DNA from: SHLQ01 sp964451305
GTDB taxonomy: Bacteria > Actinomycetota > Acidimicrobiia > Acidimicrobiales > SHLQ01
DNA: 64,000 nucleotides
Reading direction: 5' to 3'
Assembly: GCA_964451305.1 (NCBI GenBank)
Contig: CAYVHV010000017.1
Span: forward strand, 6,337 to 70,336
Part shown: piece by piece, positions 33,636 to 41,984 of the stretch
Layout of the letters: each line of letters begins with the position of its first letter
Position numbering within the stretch: position 1 is the stretch's first letter
The notes under the pieces: generated by a model
Databases searched by the model: none
What the model was told of the DNA's origin: nothing
What the model saw: only the letters and a program-made list of their open reading frames with translations
Translations under genes and position numbers: made by a program

Positions 33636-34736
33636 ATGTTCCAAACTTCGAAAACGTTCGCCGCGTTCGCAAGCGTCGCGCTCGTCGCTGCCCTCTCCCC
33701 CGCCCAGGCCGGAGCCCAGGCTGCAGATATCCCGACGACGTGCAATGGCCTCGAGGCCACCCAGATCGTCACCGAGATCGACGAAGCCGACGTTGGAACC
33801 CAAGGCGACGATGTGATCGTCATCGCGATCGATGTACCTGACGACCTACCGTTCAGCGAGCTTCCCCTGTTCCTCGCGCTCGGCGGCGACGACACGATCT
33901 GCATCAGCGGTTCCGGTTATGGCCTTTCAGTCCTCGCGGGCGCTGGCGACGACATCGTATTCGCGGACACATCGATCGCGTACCTCGACCTCTCGCTTGG
34001 ATCAGGAAACGACACTGCGACCATCCAGTCCGCTAGCTGGACCAGCCTCTCCGGTGGCCCAGGTGACGACGAGATCACCGGCGGAAGATACAACGACAGC
34101 ATCGACGGCGGCCCCGGTACCGACATCCTTCGCGGCGGTGCTGGCGACGATGACATCATCGCCGGGGAAGGAAATGATGAGGTCTACGGTGGCCGCGGTC
34201 ATGACTGGCTCGAGGGTGGCGAGGGTGACGACAGAATCGTTGGTTTCGAAGGCGATGACTTCATTATTGGTGGTACCGGAAAGGACGAACTTCACGGCGG
34301 TCCAGGCAACGACGTCCTTGCATCGGTCGATCCATGGCAGATGCCTCACCAGCCGTCCTTCGTAGAAGACACGGCCGGCGATCGAATGTTCGGAGGCGTT
34401 GGCGACGACCGTCTCGTCGGCGGCGACCGATGGGATCGCATGCAGGGCGGTCCCGGTAACGATGTTCTCCTCGGGTTCGAGGGACGTGACTTTATGCGCG
34501 GCGGTTCTGGCAATGATGAGCTCATCGGTGGAACCAACGTCGACGATATGAACGGCAACACCGGCGCCGATCGGCTCTTCCTTCGAGGCGACGACGTTGC
34601 ATCGGGCGGCCTCGGCCGCGACACCTGCGGCGGGTTCTCCTGGGACGACGTCGACGTCCCCACCACATGCGAAACCGAGTTCTCAACGACGATGGCCATG
34701 GTCAACATGAACATGGCCAACGGCGCCATCGACTGA
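33636..34736 (+). CDS. Secreted RTX-repeat protein
   Basis: A 366-residue exported protein. Signal peptide TFAAFASVALVAALSPAQAGAQA, then CNGLEATQIV, then RTX-type calcium-binding nonapeptides throughout (GGPGDDEITGG, GGAGDDDIIAGEGNDEVYGG, GGEGDDRIVG, GGPGNDVLLG). A terminal Cys pair (DTCGG...TTCETEF) may close the barrel. It lacks an enzymatic domain. ATG at 33636 is chosen because it begins the signal peptide; an earlier ATG adds 35 uncharacteristic residues. A surface structural or adhesion role is inferred. Confidence 0.85.
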   Translation: MFQTSKTFAAFASVALVAALSPAQAGAQAADIPTTCNGLEATQIVTEIDEADVGTQGDDVIVIAIDVPDDLPFSELPLFLALGGDDTICISGSGYGLSVLAGAGDDIVFADTSIAYLDLSLGSGNDTATIQSASWTSLSGGPGDDEITGGRYNDSIDGGPGTDILRGGAGDDDIIAGEGNDEVYGGRGHDWLEGGEGDDRIVGFEGDDFIIGGTGKDELHGGPGNDVLASVDPWQMPHQPSFVEDTAGDRMFGGVGDDRLVGGDRWDRMQGGPGNDVLLGFEGRDFMRGGSGNDELIGGTNVDDMNGNTGADRLFLRGDDVASGGLGRDTCGGFSWDDVDVPTTCETEFSTTMAMVNMNMANGAID

Positions 34737-34744
34737 TCAGCGCA

Positions 34745-35332
34745 CTAGTGAATGGGGCTCCACACGCCAGGTGTTTGACGAGCGTAGAGGTCCTTTGCGA
34801 GTAGGTGTTCGGCGTCATCGTCCCAGAGCTTCTGGGCGGTGACGCGGAGCCTGTTCAGCGCCGAGTTGTCTTGTGCATCGCACAAACCCAAAACATCACG
34901 AGCGGGCAGTGCAGCGATCGCGCCGTTCGGGAAGTGATGGGCTAGCTGATCCCAAACCGTATCGAGCAAGATCATGCTCGCTTCGAAGTTCCCGTCGCCG
35001 GTGAGAACCAGCATCCCGCCACCTTGATGCAGTTCCATCTCGCGAAACCGGCCGGCGAGGTTCGCAAGTGCGAGCTCGTGGAGCTCTTCGACCGATAGCC
35101 CTGCCTCTTCGCGCATGGCCTCGGTGACGTAGGTGAAGTTGCTACCGTCGTCGTAGGCATAGAACACGGCCATCTCGTGGCTGAACAACCGCACCGGGAG
35201 CAACTCATCGTCACCAGCGGGCAGCGTCAAGAACGCCCCTACAGGGGGCGACCCGGCGGATTGTTCCGACTCGACGCGGCGCAAATATGCAATCGAACTG
35301 CGAACCTGCTCATCGTTGCTTGAAACCACCAT
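34745..35332 (-). CDS. DUF1444-like protein
   Basis: A 195-residue soluble protein. TEAMREEAGLSVEELHELALANL, GDGNFEASMILLDTVWDQL and IAALPARDVLGLCD follow the pattern of the DUF1444 (YtpQ) family, whose function is unknown. It lies between the RTX gene (convergent) and the dimethylglycine dehydrogenase-like gene (same strand, 34 bp), whose stop is upstream of it, so the two might be cotranscribed. Confidence 0.6.
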   Translation of the reverse strand: MVVSSNDEQVRSSIAYLRRVESEQSAGSPPVGAFLTLPAGDDELLPVRLFSHEMAVFYAYDDGSNFTYVTEAMREEAGLSVEELHELALANLAGRFREMELHQGGGMLVLTGDGNFEASMILLDTVWDQLAHHFPNGAIAALPARDVLGLCDAQDNSALNRLRVTAQKLWDDDAEHLLAKDLYARQTPGVWSPIH

Positions 35333-35366
35333 GTGAGAGTGTGCTTTCGATCGTGTAATCGAGCGT

Positions 35367-37886
35367 TCAGCCTTTCAAGCGGACGTTCTCCGGATCGAAT
35401 GCCGAGCCGGTGCCGACAACGGTACAAGGGAACAATTCGTTCATGTACATAACCTGCATTTTGGTCCCAGGTGCAGCGTGCGCTGCGGGCACGTAGCCGA
35501 GCAGCAGGTTCTTGCCCACGCTCGGCCCATAGCCAGCCGTGGTTACTCGACTGACACGGCCGTGGCCATCGACGATTCGTTCGCCGTCGGCGGTCAAGAT
35601 CGGTTCATTGCCGCCCTGCATGAAGCGCTGACGACCCTGGGCATCGACATTCGAGTCGACCTGAAGCGTCACCATGTGGACCTCTGGATCGCCCGCTTCG
35701 CGAGCTGCCATGTAGGCCTCCTTGCCAATGAAATCGGCAGCCTTCACCTTCGGACGGGCAAGGCCTGCCTCGATCGGGTTGTATTCGCTCTCGAGCTCGG
35801 CGCCCATGAGGCGATAGCCCTTTTCAATGCGGCCGGTCACCGCATACACGCCCATGCCGGTTGGGCGAAGCCCATGGTCTTTGCCAGCCTCCATGATTGC
35901 GTCCCACAACGCAGGGCCGTTGTCCCAGCCGGTGTAAATCTCCCAGCCGGTATCACCGACGTAACTCACACGGAAGAGCGTGCACGCAATGCCCGCTACT
36001 TCGACATTGGTGACCGAGCCGTATTTGTTTCCCTCGAAACTGAGATCGGCGTTCGTGAGTTGGCTCAAGATTGCTTCGGCGTTTGGACCCCACAGTCCGA
36101 GCGTCGTCGTCGTGCGGCTGAGGTTCGTAAAGGTCACCGACTCATCGGCCGGCAGGTACTTCTTGATCCAGTACTCATCGCGGCCGCCGTCGAACGCACC
36201 GGTGACGATGCGAACCGTGTCCTCGCCGGTCTGCATCATGGTGAGGTCGGAGTGGAACCCACCGTCTTCGTTTAGCCATGGCGTGTAGGCACTTGTGCCA
36301 ATACCTTTGGCGACCTTGTTCACCGAGAGGTACTCGGCAAAGTCGATCGCGCCGGGCCCCGAAAGTTCGAACACTTGGAATGCGCTGAGGTCGAACAAGC
36401 CGGCGTTCTCCCGCATGTTGAGGTGCTCTCCATTGATGATCGGACTCCACCATCGGTTGTCCCACTCGACTTCGCGTTCGGAAAGCCCGTACCGCTCGAC
36501 GAGGTCCTGGTTGCTGCTATACCACTGCGCACGTTCCCAGACCCGTGCCTGAAAGAACATTGCACCCAGCGCTTCTTGGCGGCTGTAGTACGGGCTCTTG
36601 ACAAGGTCTCGACGACCTTCCCATTGCTCTTGAGGGTGAACGATCCCGTAGGTCTTGTTGAAGTGCTCTTCTGCGCGTGCCCAGATGTGGTCATCGCCGC
36701 GTTCTTCATCGTAAAAGCGTGCAATGTCTGATGCGTGAGGATCGATCACCCGCGGGTAGCCGTGCGTCATCCACTCGGCGACGACCTGAGCCATTCCTGG
36801 GCCTTCCTTGACCCATACCGCTGCCGCCGACCACAGATTGCGCACCTCGACGGTCTCGCCGAGGCATGGCATGGCGTCGGGGGTGAGCGACAAGAGCCCG
36901 TTGATGGCGTATTTGATCTCGGCGTCGCCGAGCATGTCCATCAATTCGATGGCCTGTTCCATCTGGTCGTCGAAATCATCTGGGGTGAAGGGCATCTCTG
37001 TTGGGGTGAGTGCTGCCTCTTCGTTCGATGGGATGTCGTCGGGGTGGTGCAGGATTGGTCGGTGGGCGTATGAGCCGACCTCCATCGATCCGGCGGACTG
37101 ACGCTCGTAACAGAACGTGTCCATGTCGCGAACGATCGGATATCCAATCTCGTTGTTGGTTTCAGCGAGGATGTCCATCGGCCCAACATCGGCCATCTGG
37201 TGCACGGCGGGTACGAGTGGAATCGTCGCTCCGGCCATGTTCGCAACGCGATTGCTCCACACGCCACATGCAACGACGACGTACTCGGCTTCGATGCGGC
37301 CTCGGTCGGTGACGACCGCACTCACTTTTTGCTGGCCGTTTGGCGCATCGACCGTCTCGACGTCTTCGACCTCGGTGTTCGCGAACACCTGCAACACACC
37401 CTTTTCCATCGCTTCGTTGCGAAACAGCGTTCCGGTGTCGAGCGAGTCGACGACAGAGACTGTCGGGCAGTGGAACCCGCCCAAGATGACCTCGTCATTG
37501 ATGAATGGGACGAGACCTTTGACCTCGGCCGGCGTAAGCATCTCAGCTTCGACACCCCATGCCATCGCGCTCGTCATGCGACGGTCGAGTTCATCCATAC
37601 GCTCTTGGGTCCTGGCCACCTCGACACCACCGGAGTCGACGCTGCGATCGAGATCCCGGTATTGGTTGGCCGACTGCACACCGAGCAGTGCCATCTCTTT
37701 GTTGTGGTCGACGGGGAAGATGAAGTTCGAGGCGTGTCCGGTCGAACCGCCCGGGTTTGGTAGTGGGCCCTTGTCGATGAGGACGATGTCCTCCCAACCG
37801 AGTCGGCTCAGGTGGCCAACGAGACAGCTGCCCACGATGCCGGCGCCGATAACTACTACTTGGGCCTTGCTTGGGAACTCGCTCAT
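35367..37886 (-). CDS. Dimethylglycine/sarcosine dehydrogenase-like flavoprotein (DAO-GcvT)
   Basis: An 839-residue enzyme that should oxidatively demethylate an N-methyl glycine derivative and pass the one-carbon unit to tetrahydrofolate. The N-terminal FAD domain has VVVIGAGIVGSCLVGHLSRLG (10-30). GGSTGHAS follows, where His51 aligns with the His that carries covalent FAD in dimethylglycine dehydrogenase. The middle domain holds GKALWSAAAVWVKEGPGMAQ-like sequence, and the C-terminal half is a GcvT aminomethyltransferase fold (ENAGLFDLSAFQVFELSGPGA; DTGWEIYTG; GMGVYAVTGRIEKGYRLMGAEL). A strong AGGGAGAGGG ribosome site precedes the ATG. The divergent GntR gene, shared operator and nearby ETF support its role. 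The exact substrate is not proven. Confidence 0.88.
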   Translation of the reverse strand: MSEFPSKAQVVVIGAGIVGSCLVGHLSRLGWEDIVLIDKGPLPNPGGSTGHASNFIFPVDHNKEMALLGVQSANQYRDLDRSVDSGGVEVARTQERMDELDRRMTSAMAWGVEAEMLTPAEVKGLVPFINDEVILGGFHCPTVSVVDSLDTGTLFRNEAMEKGVLQVFANTEVEDVETVDAPNGQQKVSAVVTDRGRIEAEYVVVACGVWSNRVANMAGATIPLVPAVHQMADVGPMDILAETNNEIGYPIVRDMDTFCYERQSAGSMEVGSYAHRPILHHPDDIPSNEEAALTPTEMPFTPDDFDDQMEQAIELMDMLGDAEIKYAINGLLSLTPDAMPCLGETVEVRNLWSAAAVWVKEGPGMAQVVAEWMTHGYPRVIDPHASDIARFYDEERGDDHIWARAEEHFNKTYGIVHPQEQWEGRRDLVKSPYYSRQEALGAMFFQARVWERAQWYSSNQDLVERYGLSEREVEWDNRWWSPIINGEHLNMRENAGLFDLSAFQVFELSGPGAIDFAEYLSVNKVAKGIGTSAYTPWLNEDGGFHSDLTMMQTGEDTVRIVTGAFDGGRDEYWIKKYLPADESVTFTNLSRTTTTLGLWGPNAEAILSQLTNADLSFEGNKYGSVTNVEVAGIACTLFRVSYVGDTGWEIYTGWDNGPALWDAIMEAGKDHGLRPTGMGVYAVTGRIEKGYRLMGAELESEYNPIEAGLARPKVKAADFIGKEAYMAAREAGDPEVHMVTLQVDSNVDAQGRQRFMQGGNEPILTADGERIVDGHGRVSRVTTAGYGPSVGKNLLLGYVPAAHAAPGTKMQVMYMNELFPCTVVGTGSAFDPENVRLKG

Positions 37887-37928
37887 ATCCCTCTCCCTGT
37901 CTCGCCCAGTTCGGGCGGTGAATCGCTG

Positions 37929-37949
37929 TGATATATCAGCTGTCTATCA
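37929..37949. promoter_or_regulatory. GntR operator before the dehydrogenase gene
   Basis: Core TGATATATCA (37929-37938) followed by TGTCTATCA (37941-37949). The 21-bp site matches the one at 38110-38130 at the core, at position 11 and at the terminal TATCA. Confidence 0.65.
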
Positions 37950-38109
37950 CAGCAGACTACGTCTGGGAGGGGCAGACCGCAAGCAGCAAAACCTCACTCG
38001 ACAGGTCGTGTAGTGAGCGGTGATCGTCGCCACTGTTACGGCTCGACGGCTCGACGTGGCCAACCCAACTTCTCCGCAGCCTCGTGCGCCGATCGAACCG
38101 AGCATCCCG

Positions 38110-38130
38110 TGATATATCAGTCGTGTATCA
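38110..38130. promoter_or_regulatory. GntR operator overlapping its own promoter
   Basis: Core TGATATATCA (38110-38119) plus the half-site GTGTATCA (38123-38130). The half-site overlaps the probable -10 TATCAT (38126-38131), 7 nt before the GntR ATG, so binding would repress the regulator's own gene. Confidence 0.65.
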
Positions 38131-38138
38131 TCAGCGAG

Positions 38139-38822
38139 ATGAGCACGGCCGATCCTCACGCCCCCGCATCCGAATCACTCGGCGAACAGGCATACTTCGC
38201 GCTGCGCCAGAGAATCGTCCGCCTCGACTTTGCGCCTGGGGACGTATTGAAAGAAGACGAGCTACGAGAACAGCTCGGGCTTGGACGCACCCCCATTCGT
38301 GAGGCCCTGCTCCGACTCCAACGCGAACACTTCGTGACCGTCATCCCGCGCCGCGGCATGTTCGTAAGCGGCATCGAGATCGACGAGCTTTCACTTCTGT
38401 TTGAGACTCGATCCGTCCTGGAACCCTACGCTGCCCGACTCGCGGCACTTCGCGGCACCCCAGCGCAATGGGACCTGATGGAAGACACCCTCGAACAAAC
38501 CCACGACCCATCACTCGACGCCGAAGCGCAGCTGGCGCTCGATCGCCGTTGCCACGAGATCATTTGGGAGGCATCGGGAAACCGCTTCATCTCCGACACG
38601 CTCGACACGCTCTACGCCCAAAGTGACCGTCTCTGGCATCTCTATCTCTCAAACGTCTCCGACATGGCTCACGCCGTGACCGAACACGAGGCGATCTTGG
38701 CAAGCTTGCGGGCCGGCGATGCAGATGCCGTTGCGGCACTCGTCGAGGCACACGTACAGAGCTTCGACGACCAGATTCGAGACGTCGTCACCGGACAGCT
38801 CACCGCACCGCTACAGCAATAG
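38139..38822 (+). CDS. GntR family regulator, FadR (FCD) subfamily
   Basis: A 227-residue repressor-type regulator. The winged helix has RQRIVRLDFAPGDVLKEDELREQLGLGRTPIREALLRLQ (residues about 20-60). The all-helical FCD domain carries a likely metal site: DRRCHEIIWEASGN (Asp and His), TEHEAILASLRAGD (His) and VEAHVQSF (His). ATG at 38139 is chosen because the operator and -10 box lie directly upstream. It is divergent from the dimethylglycine dehydrogenase-like gene and probably controls it, itself and etfBA. Confidence 0.93.
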   Translation: MSTADPHAPASESLGEQAYFALRQRIVRLDFAPGDVLKEDELREQLGLGRTPIREALLRLQREHFVTVIPRRGMFVSGIEIDELSLLFETRSVLEPYAARLAALRGTPAQWDLMEDTLEQTHDPSLDAEAQLALDRRCHEIIWEASGNRFISDTLDTLYAQSDRLWHLYLSNVSDMAHAVTEHEAILASLRAGDADAVAALVEAHVQSFDDQIRDVVTGQLTAPLQQ

Positions 38823-38887
38823 AGGTCTGCAGCGACAGAGACCGTCTCAACATCGCACTCTCAAGTTTTTTGAGCTTCGTGACGACG

Positions 38888-38909
38888 ACATAGGCCTAAC
38901 TACCTATGT
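38888..38909. repeat. Inverted repeat upstream of the CAP gene
   Basis: ACATAGG (38888-38894) and CCTATGT (38903-38909) form a 7-bp perfect dyad with an 8-nt spacer, 48 nt before the start at 38958. Operator or short hairpin; no T-run follows, so a terminator is unlikely. Confidence 0.35.
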
Positions 38910-38957
38910 GCCCGGCAGCGGCAGTACGGCATATCGGGCAAAAGATCAGCGGAGTCT

Positions 38958-39893
38958 ATGAGAATCAACACGTCGATAGTTGGTGGAGTATTGACCGTGT
39001 TTGTTGCGGTCGGCATCGTTACGGTCCTCCCCGCCTTCAGCCAGACCACGACCGCGGCGCCGACCGAACTCGTCGACGTCCAGAACGAACAACTGCCTTT
39101 CGAACAAACCACGACATCGACCACCAGCACCACTCGCGCACCTACGACGTCGACGCCACCCACCACGAGCACACCCACAGCCCCAACGCCAACCACGACG
39201 GTGACCTGGACCACAACGACGCCAACGACCACATCGTCAACCACGCTTGCGCCCACGACGACCACGGTTCCATCTACAACGGTGCCATCCACCGCAGTGC
39301 CATCGACTGCAGTCCCGGCGACCACCAGCGCACCGACCACCACCACCCCACTCGACGACGTCGTTCCCGCTGCGATCAGAGCACGCTCACAACAACACAC
39401 CCTCTCTCAAGACGAGTTCGACGCCGTCGTCGCCGACGAGATCTACCGCCTCACCAACTGCGCCCGAACAAACACTGCAACGTGGTGCATGAGCGGAGAT
39501 AGCACCGGGTGGAATGTCTCGAGCGCCGAACGGAACCCATCGGAGGTTCCACTCGCCCCGCTCGGACGGAGCGCAGCACTCGACACCACGTCGAAAGACT
39601 GGACTGAGCAACTCACCGACGTAGATCACATCTCGCACTCGCCAGCGTCGGGTGAGCAGTACGGCGAGAACGTGGCATACAACCCGCGCCTCCACGCCGA
39701 GTTCAACCTGACCATGACCAACGCTGCCGAGGCCGCGGCGGTGCTCATGCAACAGTGGATGGACAGTCCTGGGCATCGATCGCAGATCTTGTACCCGGAC
39801 TATCGCCACATGGGTGTCGGTGCCGTTGTCCAGCTCGGAGCGCCATCTCCCGACACGTTCGTCGAGTGCTGGGGAACTCAGCAGTTCCAATAG
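38958..39893 (+). CDS. Secreted CAP (SCP/PR1) domain protein
   Basis: A 311-residue exported protein. The signal region is VGGVLTVFVAVGIVTVLPAFSQ, then a Thr/Pro-rich linker (about 32-135), then a CAP domain. Its signatures are EIYRLTNCARTN, HISHSPASGEQYGENVAYNP (the His and Glu of the CAP cavity) and MQQWMDSPGHRSQILYPDYRHMGVGAV. Two Cys (NCAR, WCMSG) and a C-terminal Cys (VECWG) suggest disulfides. CAP proteins bind lipids or act on the envelope. GGAG lies 3 nt before the ATG. Confidence 0.88.
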   Translation: MRINTSIVGGVLTVFVAVGIVTVLPAFSQTTTAAPTELVDVQNEQLPFEQTTTSTTSTTRAPTTSTPPTTSTPTAPTPTTTVTWTTTTPTTTSSTTLAPTTTTVPSTTVPSTAVPSTAVPATTSAPTTTTPLDDVVPAAIRARSQQHTLSQDEFDAVVADEIYRLTNCARTNTATWCMSGDSTGWNVSSAERNPSEVPLAPLGRSAALDTTSKDWTEQLTDVDHISHSPASGEQYGENVAYNPRLHAEFNLTMTNAAEAAAVLMQQWMDSPGHRSQILYPDYRHMGVGAVVQLGAPSPDTFVECWGTQQFQ

Positions 39894-39970
39894 CGTCCCT
39901 CGCCTAACCGGGTAGCAGCGGCGTTGGCACTCACGACTTGTTTTCGCCACACCGTGGCCGATGGGAACAC

Positions 39971-40678
39971 GTGTCGACCGACCTCACACCGCTACCGGGC
40001 AGCCTGCCGCAGGGCCACGCGATCGAAGCCAAACGAACGACGAACACCCTCGGAGGAGGAATCTTCTTTCTCTTGTTCGGCGCCACGTTTCTCATTCCGG
40101 TCATCGTGGACACACCGGTGTTGTTCAAGATCCCGTTCCTGCTCGTCTCCGTCGTCACGATCGCCATCAGCATCTCGGTCCTGACGGCGAACCTTCGAGA
40201 GAAGTCGAAGTGGCACCCAATGGAGGTGCACTTCCAGACCTATCCGCTCGCCCTCGGAGCGAGCTCGGTCATCACGATCACTCGCCGATCGAAGACACAG
40301 ATTCCCGACAGCGCTCACGTCGAGCTCGAGATGACGTTGACCTGCGAAGAAGAAGTCATCTACCGAAGCGGCTCAGGTGATGAGACCAAAGATGTTCGCG
40401 TCGACAAAACGGTCGTCGACAAATCGATCCCGGTCGTCGGCATCGTCAGCAACAACACGTTTACGGCAGCGAGCAGCATCACGATTCCGGTCGATCGAGG
40501 GGGACCGACCTTTCGCATCGATCACCACAGCATTACCTGGCAGCTCGAGCTCGCCGCCAAGAAGGTCGAAAAGATGCCCGCCGATCTCGCCGCCGAGTTC
40601 ATCGTGGTTCCCGTGCTCGCTCGCGAACACATCAACTTCGTAGACGCACCACCACCGCCGGGACCTCTCGATGGGTAG
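39971..40678 (+). CDS. Membrane protein with arrestin-like C-terminal part
   Basis: A 235-residue protein with two membrane helices (GGGIFFLLFGATFLIPVIV; LFKIPFLLVSVVTIAISISVL), then a beta-rich domain. FRIDHHSITWQLELAAKK resembles the arrestin/Spo0M-like sandwich seen in stress-related proteins. GTG at 39971 is the probable start; a TTG 33 nt upstream is less likely. Its end overlaps the next gene by 8 nt, so the two are coupled. Function unknown. Confidence 0.6.
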   Translation: MSTDLTPLPGSLPQGHAIEAKRTTNTLGGGIFFLLFGATFLIPVIVDTPVLFKIPFLLVSVVTIAISISVLTANLREKSKWHPMEVHFQTYPLALGASSVITITRRSKTQIPDSAHVELEMTLTCEEEVIYRSGSGDETKDVRVDKTVVDKSIPVVGIVSNNTFTAASSITIPVDRGGPTFRIDHHSITWQLELAAKKVEKMPADLAAEFIVVPVLAREHINFVDAPPPPGPLDG

Positions 40679-41117
40679 CCACTCACTTCGGTCGCCGGAT
40701 CCGTCCATATCGGTACGGCTCGCGTCCGCCTTTGCCGAGGTAGGAGGAGCGTTCCACGTTTCGATCAGCCGAGCTCCTCAGGACGGAACCACCAATCGGG
40801 AGGGCGCGGGCCGGGTCCGTCATCTTCGCGTCAGTCTTGGATACGAAACGGACGGCCGGGGCGATACCGACTCTGACAACTTCCAAAGCCTGCGCATCCC
40901 GATCGATCAATTCGGTATGGGATCAGCCGACATCGAGATCCCAGTTCCTATCGACGCCCCGATCTCGTACCGAGGTGAGCTCATGTCGTTGGCCTACTGG
41001 ATCACGGTGACCACAGACGTCGAAATGAGCTTGGACCATATCGACCACATTCCCGTCGTCGTGGTGCCGAAGAACGGCATGGGCACATACACCCTCGCCC
41101 ACCCGCTGCAGCTGTAA
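40671..41117 (+). CDS. Arrestin-like beta-sandwich protein
   Basis: A 148-residue soluble protein. ADIEIPVPIDAPISYRGELMSLAYWITVTTDVEMS followed by HIPVVVVP matches the C-terminal half of an arrestin-like sandwich (PxPxxxPxSYxG...W). The ATG at 40671 overlaps the end of the preceding gene, also arrestin-like, so the pair likely forms a complex. No catalytic residues. Confidence 0.6.
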   Translation: MGSHSLRSPDPSISVRLASAFAEVGGAFHVSISRAPQDGTTNREGAGRVRHLRVSLGYETDGRGDTDSDNFQSLRIPIDQFGMGSADIEIPVPIDAPISYRGELMSLAYWITVTTDVEMSLDHIDHIPVVVVPKNGMGTYTLAHPLQL

Positions 41118-41180
41118 GGGACCGGCTCGCACAAACTGGTATAACTCCTAGAGAGGGGTGACCGCCACGGGAGGTACGAG

Positions 41181-41984
41181 ATGGTCCACGAATACGACGT
41201 GAGCAATGCACAGGCCACGCACTTCCGGGACAACGGCTACGTGCACCTCCCTGGGCTTCTAAGCGAACCCGAGGTCGCCGAACTCGAAAAGGTCTACGAC
41301 CAATTTCTCCGCCGGGAGATCGACGTTCGGGGCAAAGACTTCTGCGATATGGCTGGCGACTACGGACGCCAACCCGAAGACTTCTCCATCATCAACGTGA
41401 TGCTCCCCCGTCGCTATTACCCCGAGTGGCAAGGCAACATCTACGAAAAACGAGCGGCCGATGTTTCGCGCCAGCTTTGTGGAGACGGCATGGCCATCGA
41501 TTACGACCAACTCCTCGCCAAACAACCCAACCGTGACGACGCGGTCTTCGCCTGGCACCAGGACATGGCGTACTGGCCTGACACTCCAGACACCCGCACC
41601 ACGACCTTTTGGCTGGCCATCGATGACTCGACGGCAGAAAATGGCTGCATGCGGTTCGTTCCGAAGACCATCGAAGAACCTTCGCTACGTCCGCACGTGC
41701 CCCAGTTCGGCGATCGGGGAGAATCTCATGCGCTCGGCACGGATCTGCTCGATACCGACGAGGTCATCACCGTGCCAATCAAACGTGGCGACGTCACCGT
41801 GCACAACGAGAAGGTCATGCACGGTTCGGGTGGAAACACCACAGATGGCTTCCGCCGAGCCTACGTCATTGCGTTTCGGCCAATCGAGACCATCGAGATT
41901 GAACGGGAGCTCGGTTTCACCCATAGCCACAACGATCACGACGACGTTTTGGGTTCGGTCGGGGTCGAGGGTGAGACCCGCTAG
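41181..41984 (+). CDS. Phytanoyl-CoA dioxygenase (PhyH) family protein
   Basis: A 267-residue Fe(II)/2-oxoglutarate oxygenase. The iron triad is in FAWHQDMAYWP (His and Asp) and VMHGSGGN (distal His); FRRAYVIAFRP supplies the Arg for 2-oxoglutarate. HFRDNGYVHLPGLLSEPEVAEL is the usual N-terminal. GGGAGG lies 6 nt before the ATG. The substrate could be a lipid or a compatible solute; not decidable here. It shares its stop-codon bases with the convergent DUF445 gene (CTAG). Confidence 0.92.
   Translation: MVHEYDVSNAQATHFRDNGYVHLPGLLSEPEVAELEKVYDQFLRREIDVRGKDFCDMAGDYGRQPEDFSIINVMLPRRYYPEWQGNIYEKRAADVSRQLCGDGMAIDYDQLLAKQPNRDDAVFAWHQDMAYWPDTPDTRTTTFWLAIDDSTAENGCMRFVPKTIEEPSLRPHVPQFGDRGESHALGTDLLDTDEVITVPIKRGDVTVHNEKVMHGSGGNTTDGFRRAYVIAFRPIETIEIERELGFTHSHNDHDDVLGSVGVEGETR

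Noticed and set aside
38860..38874. CTCAA-GTTTT-TTGAG as terminator of the GntR gene
   Set aside because: A stem of only 5 A/T-rich pairs with the T-run inside the loop; not enough to call.
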